Positions 1 through 6,349 of a stretch of 17,876 bases of DNA are shown piece by piece. The stretch lies in assembly GCA_946186215.1 (NCBI GenBank), contig CAMHMM010000011.1, positions 1 through 17,876 of the forward strand, given 5' to 3'. The stretch is from an uncultured Ruminococcus sp. Its GTDB lineage: Bacteria; Bacillota; Clostridia; Oscillospirales; Ruminococcaceae. The translations under genes and the position numbers were made by a program. Each line of letters begins with the position of its first letter. Position 1 is the stretch's first letter. The notes below the pieces were generated by a model that did no database searches, was not told the origin of the DNA, and saw only the letters and a program-made list of their open reading frames with translations.

Positions 1-15
1 AGGGTGAGTTAGAAA

Positions 16-81
16 CCCGGCAAGGCCGACAGCTACCCGCGCTCTCATTTAAGCTATGACGCTCATCGGCAGTCCGGAACT
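16..81 (-). repeat. Modular hairpin repeat, copy a1
   Basis: Read on the minus strand, this is a leader (from the AGTTCCGGACT end at about 81 down to 40) followed by one 24-bp cassette at 16-39. The cassette hairpin is of the GTCGGC-CTT-GCCGAC type, with its last bases altered. It is preceded by TGAGTTAGAAA at 5-15, which recurs before copy a2, so a1 and a2 form a tandem duplication of about 94 bp. Confidence 0.75.
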
Positions 82-109
82 CTCGTTTCCGAATAGGATG
101 AGTTAGAAA

Positions 110-174
110 ACCGACAAGGCCGACAGCTACCCATAATTCCATTTGGACGATACCTCTCATTTGTGGCTCAAAAC
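110..174 (-). repeat. Modular hairpin repeat, copy a2
   Basis: Second minus-strand copy. The cassette is at 110-133 (GTCGGCCTTG type with a mutated outer stem), and the leader containing the ATTTGTGGCTC motif runs to about 174. It shares the flank TGAGTTAGAAA with copy a1. From 175 to 313 I see AT-rich sequence with no convincing gene or site. Confidence 0.7.
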
Positions 175-313
175 TTTAGTTCGCAGCCGAACCGATCGAT
201 GCGAAAAAATATTTTCAAAAAAATTGTCCTTTTTCACGGGAGCATCGGTTAAAGATACAGAAGCGAAAAAATAATCTCCTTGATCCCCTCCCTAAAAATC
301 TCTATTTTATCCC

Positions 314-360
314 AAATGATCAGGCGGAGCCGATTGCAGACGGCTCCGCCTTAATCATTT
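314..360. terminator. Strong bidirectional terminator-like hairpin
   Basis: The core stem AGGCGGAGCCG (322-332) pairs perfectly with CGGCTCCGCCT (341-351) around an 8-nt loop. It extends through AAATGAT (314-320) and ATCATTT (354-360). The A/T-rich outer arms give a U-rich tail on either strand, the classic form of a bidirectional intrinsic terminator. It insulates the promoter at 489 from whatever lies upstream. Confidence 0.75.
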
Positions 361-417
361 TATGCGATATGTCTTTTTTGCCTGCCTGTACCTAAGCGAA
401 AAAATAGCAGGCATAAA

Positions 418-483
418 AGCTCCGAGCCGCAAATGAGCGTTCCGCGTCAAATGAGAGAACGGGAGGGTGCAGGCTCTGCCTGC
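418..483 (+). repeat. Modular hairpin repeat, copy b
   Basis: The leader starts at CTCCGAGCCGC and contains two CAAATGAG motifs 19 bp apart. It is followed by one 24-bp cassette at 460-483 with hairpin GCAGGC-TCT-GCCTGC. The cassette ends only 5 bp before the -35 box at 489. A separate GCCTGC/GCAGGC inverted repeat lies just upstream (380-385 with 407-412). Confidence 0.8.
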
Positions 484-488
484 CGCTA

Positions 489-517
489 TTGACATACGGG
501 ATACTGTGTGATATAAT
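489..517 (+). promoter_or_regulatory. Sigma-A promoter of the quinone reductase-like gene
   Basis: The -35 TTGACA (489-494) and -10 TATAAT (512-517) are both perfect consensus, 17 bp apart, with a TGA triplet (509-511) making an extended -10. Such a strong promoter usually needs repression, which fits the operator immediately downstream. Confidence 0.9.
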
Positions 518-532
518 ATCGTAAATTCACAT

Positions 533-544
533 TAACGCTCGTTA
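533..544 (+). promoter_or_regulatory. Palindromic operator, probable TetR site
   Basis: TAACG-CT-CGTTA is an inverted repeat centred about 22 bp downstream of the -10, at or just after the expected transcription start. The same ACATTAACGNTCGTTA sequence sits at the equivalent place in the promoter of the tetR gene at 3163. I infer that TetR binds both sites. Confidence 0.7.
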
Positions 545-581
545 CAGGCGGTAAAGGTGGTTCATAAAGGCAGGAGATCAT

Positions 582-1508
582 ATGAAGGTATTTATAGTAT
601 ACTGTCATCCTTCGGAGGATTCATTTACGAGGAATATCAGGGATGCATTCATAAAAGGAATAACAGATTCGGGAAATGAATATGTCATGTCGGACCTGTA
701 TGCGATGGATTTCAAAGCGGATATGACCGAAAAGGAATATCTCAGGGATGCATATTACAGGAATACCCCCGATGTTGCGGCAGATGTGCTTGCAGAGCAG
801 GAAAAGATAAATTCATCGGATGCGATCGCATTCATATACCCTGTTTTCTGGACAGAAGCGCCCGCAAAGCTTGTCGGCTGGTTTGACAGAGTATGGTCCT
901 ATGGCTTTGCCTATGGTGAAAAGACCATGAAACGGCTTGATAAGGCCGTGATACTCTGCTCGGCAGGAAATCCCGCTGAACGGCTGGAGCAGCTGGGGTT
1001 CCTCAACAGCATGAAGAGAGTCATGCTCGGCGACAGGCTTTTCGGGCGGGCAGAAAAGAAGGAATTCATCGTATTTGACAGCACTTCAAGAGAAAATGAG
1101 CTCAGGAATAAAAACCGGGATATCAACCTGGAAAAAGCGTATAAAATAGGCAGAGAGCTGTTTTTGCCGTGTAAAGATGAATTTTCGCTGGACGACAGAT
1201 TCTTCTGCACAGTCGAAAATCCGGAGGGCGGAGAAGTTTCCGGAAAGACTGTTTTCAGCTATCATCAGAAGGGCAGTGTGGTATGGGCTGAGTATTCCGG
1301 CGGCAGGATCATAAAGGGAGTGCTTTTAGGAACTATGGACGATGCCCACGAGCTCCGTTTTGACTATCGCCATATCAATACAGACGGCGAAACAAAGTCC
1401 GGCTCATGTGTATCACAGCCTCGCACCGAAAACGGCAGACTGCGGCTTTATGAAAACTGGAAATGGACAGACGGAGCAGAAGGGACATCCGTCATAGAGG
1501 AGCTGTAA
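582..1508 (+). CDS. Flavodoxin-fold NAD(P)H quinone reductase-like protein with extra C-terminal domain
   Basis: The 308-aa protein has two parts. Residues 1-195 match the flavodoxin_2 family (KefF/MdaB/NQO1 type): an initial beta strand MKVFIVYCHP, the HPSEDSF cofactor-phosphate loop (9-15), and the YPVFWTEAPAKLVGWFDR stretch (86-103) followed by YGFAYG, typical of the family's flavin and quinone pocket. Such enzymes use FMN or FAD and NAD(P)H to reduce quinones or other electrophiles in the cytosol. Residues about 215-308 form a second small domain (FSYHQKGSVVWAEYSGG, ENWKW) that resembles stand-alone proteins of about 100 aa often labelled N-acetylglutamate synthase without proof; I treat its function as unknown. 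The start is set by AGGAG at 572-576. Expression is probably controlled by the TetR encoded at 3163 through the operator at 533. Domain family is confident; substrate is unknown. Confidence 0.88.
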   Translation: MKVFIVYCHPSEDSFTRNIRDAFIKGITDSGNEYVMSDLYAMDFKADMTEKEYLRDAYYRNTPDVAADVLAEQEKINSSDAIAFIYPVFWTEAPAKLVGWFDRVWSYGFAYGEKTMKRLDKAVILCSAGNPAERLEQLGFLNSMKRVMLGDRLFGRAEKKEFIVFDSTSRENELRNKNRDINLEKAYKIGRELFLPCKDEFSLDDRFFCTVENPEGGEVSGKTVFSYHQKGSVVWAEYSGGRIIKGVLLGTMDDAHELRFDYRHINTDGETKSGSCVSQPRTENGRLRLYENWKWTDGAEGTSVIEEL

Positions 1509-1584
1509 CGGGCGGGTTTTAGTTTTATTCCCACCGACTGCAGCCCTGCAGCGCTTTTGGTGATCAGGGCGGGCGAGAGGAACT

Positions 1585-2031
1585 ATGAAAAAGATCAATG
1601 AGAGTATGAGCAAATTCAGGATGCCTAAGATCAATTCCGTTCATTTCGGGGCGAAATGGATAGCAATATCTTTGGTTATCGGGTTATTATTGCCTGCTGT
1701 TATCTGGATCATCACAGGTGTTTTCTATTGGGGGTTAAGTATTATCGGCGGGATCATCCTTACAGGTTTTATCATTGTATTCAGCATAGAAATGAATCAG
1801 GATTTTGGCCGAAAACCGTATTATGAGCGATATCTCAGCGAAGATATACCTTTCGACTCCGACAAACAGACAGCTGTGATCAGGTGCAGTATCTGCACCG
1901 GAGAGCAGATAGCAGGCTTCAGGAATAAAGAAGATGGGCATTTTACTGAGGTAATGCTGATCAGAAATGCCAGGGATTTAGCAAAATTCAAGGAAATATA
2001 CAAAATAACAGAGATAAAAAAGGAATACTGA
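1585..2031 (+). CDS. Small membrane protein with CxxC C-terminal domain
   Basis: This 148-aa protein has a basic N-terminus, two adjacent hydrophobic segments (about 25-46 and 49-68) forming a membrane hairpin, and a soluble C-terminal part of about 80 residues. The C-terminal part contains RCSICTGEQIAGF followed by DGHFTEVMLI. That CxxCTGE-type block resembles short single-domain clostridial proteins of unknown function; the paired cysteines could bind a metal or act in redox, but no family function is established here. AGAGGA at 1576-1581 supports the start. It lies 76 bp behind the flavodoxin-fold gene with no clear terminator between, so co-transcription is plausible. Confidence 0.72.
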   Translation: MKKINESMSKFRMPKINSVHFGAKWIAISLVIGLLLPAVIWIITGVFYWGLSIIGGIILTGFIIVFSIEMNQDFGRKPYYERYLSEDIPFDSDKQTAVIRCSICTGEQIAGFRNKEDGHFTEVMLIRNARDLAKFKEIYKITEIKKEY

Positions 2032-2180
2032 GAATCAGGTTTGTCGGGCTGATGCGATAGTGAGGGGCCATCCGACATATAGATGCTGTAACGGACGAGC
2101 TAACCTAAAGCTTTTTGATGATTTGTACAGAGATTTTTAGAGGTTGCCTTAATATATTGAATAAGGAGCGACAGCAAAAA

Positions 2181-2957
2181 ATGAAAGCAATTCTGACAAG
2201 TATCCTTGGTGGGCAGAAAATAACAGACGGTAAAAGGTTTCCTGATAAACTGCCGGAAACTAACGGGTTGCTTAAGATTGTCAGGGCTTTTTGGAAAGAT
2301 GATTCCAAAATAATGGTAATCAGCGGATCACCCGGGTACTATGACAAAAACGACAGCGTATTATTTTGCCTGAAAGGTGCTTTTTCTTTGAGTGATCTCA
2401 GTGTTTCGGAAATATTGATGTGTGATGAAAGAAACAAAGAGATCATAGAGCGGCTTCCTGAAATGGATGTGCTGATACTGGCAGGCGGACATGTACCGAC
2501 ACAAAACAGCTTCATGAAAGCAATAAGGTTAAAGGAAAGATTACAGGCTTGGGATGGCCTTGTCATTGCATGGAGCGCCGGTTCCATGAACTGTGCGGAA
2601 ACTGTTTATGCAGGTCCGGAGCTTCCGGGAGAGGCAATTGATCCTGATTATCAAAGATGGATCAGCGGCCTGGGAATAACCAAGATCAATATTTTTCCCC
2701 ATTTTGAAGCGTTGAAGGATGAAATGTTGGATGGAATGAGACTGATCGAGGATATTACCTTCTCAGACAGCATGGAACACGAAATAATTGCTTTGAATAA
2801 TGGCAGTTACATCGTTTCAGAAAATGGTGTGGAGACACTTTATGGGGAAGCGTACAGTATCAAGAACGGAGAGCTGAGACTGATCTGTGAAGATGAAAAA
2901 TATATACAGTTACGGGAAAGTGCAGGCCTTGCCGATTCTCTGACTCGCTCTATGTGA
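2181..2957 (+). CDS. S51-family serine peptidase (dipeptidase E-like)
   Basis: The protein belongs to the peptidase S51 / PepE group of class-I-glutaminase-like folds, cytosolic enzymes acting on small acidic peptides or related substrates. In the 258-aa form starting at 2181, the nucleophile elbow is WSAGSMNC with Ser132, preceded by a LAGGHVPTQ loop; the candidate catalytic His is in FPHFE (His174). The open frame extends upstream to 2115, but I prefer ATG 2181 because MKAILTSILGG begins the first beta strand and AAGGAG lies at 2163-2168, although the 12-nt spacing is long. The 3' end is odd: codons from 2913 onward (RESAGLADSL) lie on a 24-bp cassette of the dispersed repeat, so the native C-terminus seems to have been replaced by repeat-derived residues. 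Confidence 0.85.
   Translation: MKAILTSILGGQKITDGKRFPDKLPETNGLLKIVRAFWKDDSKIMVISGSPGYYDKNDSVLFCLKGAFSLSDLSVSEILMCDERNKEIIERLPEMDVLILAGGHVPTQNSFMKAIRLKERLQAWDGLVIAWSAGSMNCAETVYAGPELPGEAIDPDYQRWISGLGITKINIFPHFEALKDEMLDGMRLIEDITFSDSMEHEIIALNNGSYIVSENGVETLYGEAYSIKNGELRLICEDEKYIQLRESAGLADSLTRSM
2913..2936 (+). repeat. Repeat cassette inside the S51 peptidase 3' end
   Basis: A 24-bp unit starting CGGGAAAGT and ending in GGCCTTGCCGAT matches the cassette consensus, a mix of the GCAGGC and GTCGGC types. It lies in frame inside the coding sequence, 21 bp before the stop. A recognisable leader is absent, and the complete copy c follows after the stop. Confidence 0.65.
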
Positions 2958-2964
2958 AAATGAG

Positions 2965-3054
2965 AGTTCCGGGCTGCAAAAGAACAACCACGCACAAATG
3001 AAATTACGGGTAACAGCGGCGTTTCGCCGCCGGGAGGGTGCAGGCTCTGCCTGC
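2965..3054 (+). repeat. Modular hairpin repeat, copy c (two cassettes)
   Basis: The leader AGTTCCGGGCTGC is followed by two contiguous 24-bp cassettes, 3007-3030 (hairpin GCGGCG-TTT-CGCCGC) and 3031-3054 (GCAGGC-TCT-GCCTGC). It fills most of the gap between the S51 peptidase stop and the tetR promoter. Confidence 0.85.
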
Positions 3055-3083
3055 CCGACCGGCTTATTTGTATATAATGACGA

Positions 3084-3113
3084 TTGACAAAGCATCGGTC
3101 GGTGTGATAATAT
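3084..3113 (+). promoter_or_regulatory. tetR operon promoter
   Basis: The -35 is a perfect TTGACA (3084-3089). The -10 is either GATAAT at 3106-3111 (16-bp spacer, with an upstream TG) or TAATAT at 3108-3113 (18-bp spacer). The GGTGTGATA block is shared with the promoters at 489 and 11696. Confidence 0.8.
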
Positions 3114-3124
3114 TATCATATACA

Positions 3125-3138
3125 TTAACGATCGTTAA
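3125..3138 (+). promoter_or_regulatory. TetR autoregulatory operator
   Basis: TTAACGATCGTTAA is a perfect 14-bp palindrome just downstream of the -10 and 24 bp before the tetR start codon, where a bound repressor would block its own promoter. A near-identical site is at 533-544. Confidence 0.75.
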
Positions 3139-3162
3139 CGATAAGCGAAAGGCAGTGTTTAA

Positions 3163-3747
3163 ATGGATGAACTGACGACAAAGGAAAAGCTCATGTACGC
3201 CGCTCTCGATCTTTTCTCGCAAAAGGGCTATGATGCGACAAGCGTGGACGAGATCGCCGAATCCATCGGGATAAAGGGGCCTAATATATACAGATATTTC
3301 AAGGGCAAAAAGGGCTTGTTTGAGGAGCTGGTCAGCAACACAAAGCATTACTATTTCGATAACATGACCTTTGAGACACCCGTGACCACGCCCGAAGAAT
3401 TAAAGGCATTAAGCTTAAAACAGATCAGATATACCATAAGCAACGATGTTGTAAGAAAAATGCGAAGGATCTACACCATCGAGCAGTTCGGCAATGACGA
3501 GATAGCCCGTATCGCCACAAGCTTCCAGTTCAGCAATATCATAAAGCTGTATCAGGGCATTTTTATCAGTATGATCGAGCTGGGCACTATCCCGAAGTCG
3601 GATCCCGAGCTGCTCGCACTGGAGTATTTCGCGCCTGTGTCGCTGCTGATCCAGGTTTGCGACAGAGAGCCCGCCAAGGTGAACGAGGCTATGGCACTGA
3701 TAGAAAGGCACATCGACTTTTTCATTGAGACTCAACTTAAAAAATGA
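3163..3747 (+). CDS. TetR/AcrR family transcriptional repressor
   Basis: The 194-aa length is standard for the family. The N-terminal DNA-binding domain reads KLMYAALDLFSQKGYDATSV then DEIAESIGIKGPNIYRYF (helix-turn-helix about 27-46), ending in KGKKGLFEEL. The C-terminal helical domain (about 60-194) would bind the unknown inducer and dimerise. ATG 3163 follows an AAAGG-type ribosome binding site. It heads a tight five-gene run (3163-5865) and is preceded by a perfect palindrome, so autorepression is likely; the matching site at 533 suggests it also represses the quinone reductase-like gene, consistent with an electrophile or quinone response. A 6-bp hairpin (TGACCG/CGGTCA) starts at its stop codon. 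Confidence 0.95.
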   Translation: MDELTTKEKLMYAALDLFSQKGYDATSVDEIAESIGIKGPNIYRYFKGKKGLFEELVSNTKHYYFDNMTFETPVTTPEELKALSLKQIRYTISNDVVRKMRRIYTIEQFGNDEIARIATSFQFSNIIKLYQGIFISMIELGTIPKSDPELLALEYFAPVSLLIQVCDREPAKVNEAMALIERHIDFFIETQLKK

Positions 3748-3784
3748 CCGCTGACCAACGGTCACTGCACTATGAGGTGATTTT

Positions 3785-4351
3785 ATGCTGACACATACAG
3801 GAACTCAGACTATCGAAACAGAACGGCTCATACTCAGGAGATTTCACTTTTCCGATCTGGAGAGCGTGTTCAAAAACTGGGCATCAGATGAACAGGTCCA
3901 GATGATGTATTCCGAGCCCGTGTATGAAACTATTGAAGCGACAGAGTGTATGCTCGGAAAGTATATATCCCGGTATGCACAGGATGATACATACCGCTGG
4001 GCTGTTATACTGAAGGAAACAGGCGAATGCATCGGCCAGATAGCCTATTTCTATGTGGACAGCAAGAATAATTTTGCCGAGATCGAATACTGCATAGGCG
4101 CGGCTTTTCAGTGCAAGGGCTTTGCTACCGAGGCGGCAAAGGCGGTCATTGCCTACGGCTTTGACAGCATCGGCCTGCATAAGGTGCAGATATGCACAAA
4201 GGAGATCAACCCCAAATCAAAGCGCGTAATAGAAAAATGCGGCCTTACCTATGAGGGTATGCTCCGTGATTATTTCTGCGTTGACGGCAGATACATCGGC
4301 AGACTTTATTTCTCAGTCCTGCGCAGCGAATACGAAAAAAATAAAGGGTGA
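3785..4351 (+). CDS. RimJ/RimL-type GNAT N-acetyltransferase
   Basis: The 188-aa protein belongs to the Acetyltransf_3 (RimJ/RimL/SpeG-like) branch. It starts with the hallmark TERLILRRFHFSDLE strand and helix. It carries the acetyl-CoA pyrophosphate loop QCKGFA (109-114, variant of Q/RxxGxG/A) and ends with NPKSKRVIEKCGLTYEGMLRD, also typical. It would transfer acetyl from acetyl-CoA to an amine of a protein N-terminus, polyamine or drug; the substrate cannot be read from sequence. Start ATG 3785 has a TGAGGTGA ribosome binding site, 37 bp after tetR, so it is probably in the same transcript and TetR-controlled. Confidence 0.93.
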   Translation: MLTHTGTQTIETERLILRRFHFSDLESVFKNWASDEQVQMMYSEPVYETIEATECMLGKYISRYAQDDTYRWAVILKETGECIGQIAYFYVDSKNNFAEIEYCIGAAFQCKGFATEAAKAVIAYGFDSIGLHKVQICTKEINPKSKRVIEKCGLTYEGMLRDYFCVDGRYIGRLYFSVLRSEYEKNKG

Positions 4352-4357
4352 CAGATC

Positions 4358-4966
4358 ATGAAAATAGCAGTATTTACGGATATCCACGGAAATCTGAAAG
4401 CACTGGAGACGGTGCTTGATATGATAAAGGCAAAATCCCCCGATATGACCGTGTTTCTGGGGGATATATTCCAGCGCGGGAATGAAGAGTTCGAGTGCCT
4501 TGAGCTGCTGCGGGCAAGCGGCGCGGTTTGTCTGAAGGGCAACTGCGAGCTCTACGCCGCCTATGGAGTGGATGTTGATCCCGATGTGGAGTATCTGAGG
4601 GATTATTATGACGGAGTAAGGGCAAGGCTCACAGACGGGCAGATGCAGTTTATCAGGCAGATGCCGCTGTATTATGAATACGAGCATCAGGGGTATAAGC
4701 TTCATTTCTCGCATTTTCTGTTTTCGGATATAAATGCGGCATACCCCTTTCTGCAGCTTTCGAGCCTGAAAAACGGCGAGTTTGACAAGGCGTGTGAAAG
4801 CGAGTATGTAAAGAAATACGATCTTGCTGTGATCGGTCATTGCCATCAGAATTTTGAGAAGGGGAATGTGGTCTCCGTTTCGGCTGCAGGGCTTGAGGGC
4901 GCATCCTTTCTTATGATCGATGTAAACGGGGATGCAGTCACCTATGAGCGTGTGAGCATGACCTGA
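4358..4966 (+). CDS. Metallophosphoesterase (calcineurin-like)
   Basis: The 202-aa protein has the complete two-metal phosphoesterase signature: DIH (Asp8, His10), LGD (Asp36), KGNCE (Asn62), HFSHF (His116/His119) and GHCH (His161, His163). This is the YfcE/MJ0936 type of small cytosolic phosphodiesterase, which uses Mn or similar metals. The usual GNHD is GNCE here, which still keeps the metal-bridging Asn but replaces the neighbouring His and Asp. It begins 6 bp after the GNAT stop, which suggests translational coupling. The physiological substrate is unknown. Confidence 0.93.
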   Translation: MKIAVFTDIHGNLKALETVLDMIKAKSPDMTVFLGDIFQRGNEEFECLELLRASGAVCLKGNCELYAAYGVDVDPDVEYLRDYYDGVRARLTDGQMQFIRQMPLYYEYEHQGYKLHFSHFLFSDINAAYPFLQLSSLKNGEFDKACESEYVKKYDLAVIGHCHQNFEKGNVVSVSAAGLEGASFLMIDVNGDAVTYERVSMT

Positions 4967-4982
4967 AAAGGAGATAACAACA

Positions 4983-5513
4983 ATGGACGACATAAAAGAT
5001 AATTCATTTTACAAAGCCTGTCAGAAGGAGAACGGTAAAAGCATGGCCATTGCCATCGCAGGGATAGCTGTGCTTGCAGCGGGTGTGCTGTTCATTATCG
5101 CCGTAAGAGGGCTCTGGGTATTAAAGATCGCCCTTGTGGGCTTCGGACTGCTCATGCTGATAAGGGGCTATGAAGCGGTAAAGGGCATGAAGGCCGTAAA
5201 AGAGGATCTGGACTTTTTATCTCCCGCAGAAAGGGCTCAGCTTGATATAAATGCGGCACAGTGCAGGTTCGGCACATTTTACCTGACGCAGAAGTATATC
5301 CTTATCCCCGCGGCGTTCACCTTTTTTGAGTATTCCGCCGTGCAGGATATTACGGCGGTATCCTACGGGTACCGTGGCAGACAGAACGGCCTTATGGCAA
5401 ATTTCGAGCTGTTCGGCAGGGAGCCTGTGTCGGTCGCTGTAAAGGAATGGGGCAGCTTTCAGGCAAATATGGGGGACTTCAGGCAGGAAATATTAGCAAG
5501 GTCACAGGCCTGA
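4983..5513 (+). CDS. Membrane protein of unknown function
   Basis: This 176-aa protein has a charged N-terminus (1-18), two hydrophobic segments (about 21-41 and 45-62) and a soluble C-terminal part of about 110 residues. The latter contains FGTFYLTQKYILIPAAFTFF and YSAVQDITAVSYGYRG, an arrangement like the PH-like domains of small bacterial membrane proteins, though I cannot assign a family. An AAAAGGAG ribosome binding site lies in the 16-bp gap after the metallophosphoesterase. Fourth gene of the probable TetR-controlled operon. Confidence 0.78.
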   Translation: MDDIKDNSFYKACQKENGKSMAIAIAGIAVLAAGVLFIIAVRGLWVLKIALVGFGLLMLIRGYEAVKGMKAVKEDLDFLSPAERAQLDINAAQCRFGTFYLTQKYILIPAAFTFFEYSAVQDITAVSYGYRGRQNGLMANFELFGREPVSVAVKEWGSFQANMGDFRQEILARSQA

Positions 5514-5538
5514 TCCGCAAATCAATGGAGGATAGAAT

Positions 5539-5865
5539 ATGGACGACGATCGTTACAGCTGCGACTACGACAGCGGGCAGACAGAGCTGCAGCCAAAGCG
5601 GATGGATACCGTACCCGAGGAGCAGAAGGTGGCGTACAGGACCAGCATTTTAAGGGGTGTCTCAGGCATGGTCATAGGATTTTTCATCCCCGTTGTCGGC
5701 CTGGTGTTTTCCATTGCGGCGCTTATTTCCTGCGGCAAATATGATGAAAAGTTCAACACGAAGCCGGCCAGGATTGCGGCTGTTGCAGGAATTGTGGTGA
5801 GCATAATCCGCGGGATCATGATCGCAGCACATTATACACATTATATCCGGATGATGATGGGATAA
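5539..5865 (+). CDS. Small two-helix membrane protein, DUF4190-like
   Basis: The 108-aa protein has an acidic, polar N-terminus (1-36) and two glycine-rich hydrophobic segments (VSGMVIGFFIPVVGLVFSIA and IAAVAGIVVSIIRGIMIA) separated by a short Lys-rich loop with KFNTKPARIA. This pattern matches the DUF4190-type family of bacterial two-helix membrane proteins of unknown function. The protein at 11832 has the same plan and is probably a distant paralogue. GGAGG at 5527-5531 supports the start. Last gene of the tetR run, 25 bp after its neighbour. Confidence 0.78.
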   Translation: MDDDRYSCDYDSGQTELQPKRMDTVPEEQKVAYRTSILRGVSGMVIGFFIPVVGLVFSIAALISCGKYDEKFNTKPARIAAVAGIVVSIIRGIMIAAHYTHYIRMMMG

Positions 5866-5925
5866 CCATACGGATAATTCAAATGCACAATAATACCGTA
5901 ATACCGTTACACTTTTGTGATCTAA

Positions 5926-6054
5926 AGTTCCGAGCCGCAAACAGACATTACTGCTCAAATGAGAATACGGGTAACTGCGGGCTTTGCCCGCCGGGTAGCT
6001 GTCGGCCTTGCCGACCGGGTAACTGCGGCATTTCGCCGCCGGGAAGGTGCAGGC
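5926..6054 (+). repeat. Modular hairpin repeat, copy d (three cassettes plus a partial)
   Basis: The leader from AGTTCCGAGCCGC is followed by three perfectly contiguous 24-bp cassettes: 5968-5991 (GCGGGC-TTT-GCCCGC), 5992-6015 (GTCGGC-CTT-GCCGAC) and 6016-6039 (GCGGCA-TTT-CGCCGC). A truncated fourth of the GCAGGC type starts at 6040 (CGGGAAGGT). This is the clearest evidence that the cassette is the unit of variation. Confidence 0.9.
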
Positions 6055-6079
6055 AGATACAATATAGCGTTCTATCTGA

Positions 6080-6173
6080 TATCCGACTAACAAACTAACG
6101 ATAGTATCTGCGTCGGAACTAAAAATGTACGCCCATGTTATTATCTGCGGGCGTTCTCCCTCCCGGAGGGAGG
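6080..6173 (+). repeat. Repeat B, plus-strand copy
   Basis: This copy begins TATCCGACTAA, continues through TAGTATCTGCGTCGGA and ends with TCCCTCCCGGAGGGAGG. The same order of blocks is found on the minus strand at the right edge of the window (17753-17876). It contains the inverted pairs TCCGAC/GTCGGA, ACGCCC/GGGCGT and a CTCCCTCC/GGAGGGAG hairpin. No coding potential that I trust. Confidence 0.75.
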
Positions 6174-6199
6174 CTATTATCGCATTATGTGAAAATAAA

Positions 6200-6265
6200 A
6201 GTTCCGAGCCACCAAAAGACATTACTGCTCAAATGAGAGTACGGGTAACTGCGGGCTTTGCCCGC
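6200..6265 (+). repeat. Modular hairpin repeat, copy e
   Basis: The leader is nearly identical to that of copy d (GACATTACTGCTCAAATGAG shared) and is followed by one GCGGGC-TTT-GCCCGC cassette at 6242-6265. Repeat B lies between copies d and e. Confidence 0.85.
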
Positions 6266-6280
6266 CGGACAAACCTTGCG

Positions 6281-6349
6281 ATGCTCTTTGAAACGGAAAA
6301 ATACATCGGTATAATAAACGACTTTATGGATGGTCAGGGACACGGATGA
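6281..6349 (+). pseudogene. Possible 3' remnant of a lost gene
   Basis: Directly after repeat copy e the frame continues as MLFETEKYIGIINDFMDGQG and stops at 6349, overlapping the next start codon by 4 bp (ATGA). The peptide looks like the helical C-terminal end of a larger protein rather than a complete gene, and the sequence upstream in this frame is repeat DNA. I infer that repeats displaced the 5' part while the tail survived because it is translationally coupled to the next gene. The family is not recognised. Confidence 0.3.

Noticed and set aside
2115..2180. Longer N-terminus of the S51 peptidase from ATG 2115
   Set aside because: No ribosome binding site before 2115, and the extra 22 residues precede the family's first beta strand.
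4313..4993. A minus-strand frame of 226 codons opposite the metallophosphoesterase
   Set aside because: The + strand encodes a complete two-metal phosphoesterase with all motifs; the antisense frame has no recognisable domain.
5883..6098. A 71-codon frame encoding a Cys/Pro/Gly-rich, collagen-like peptide
   Set aside because: It is a translation of the 24-bp repeat cassettes of copy d (8 codons per unit), with no ribosome binding site.
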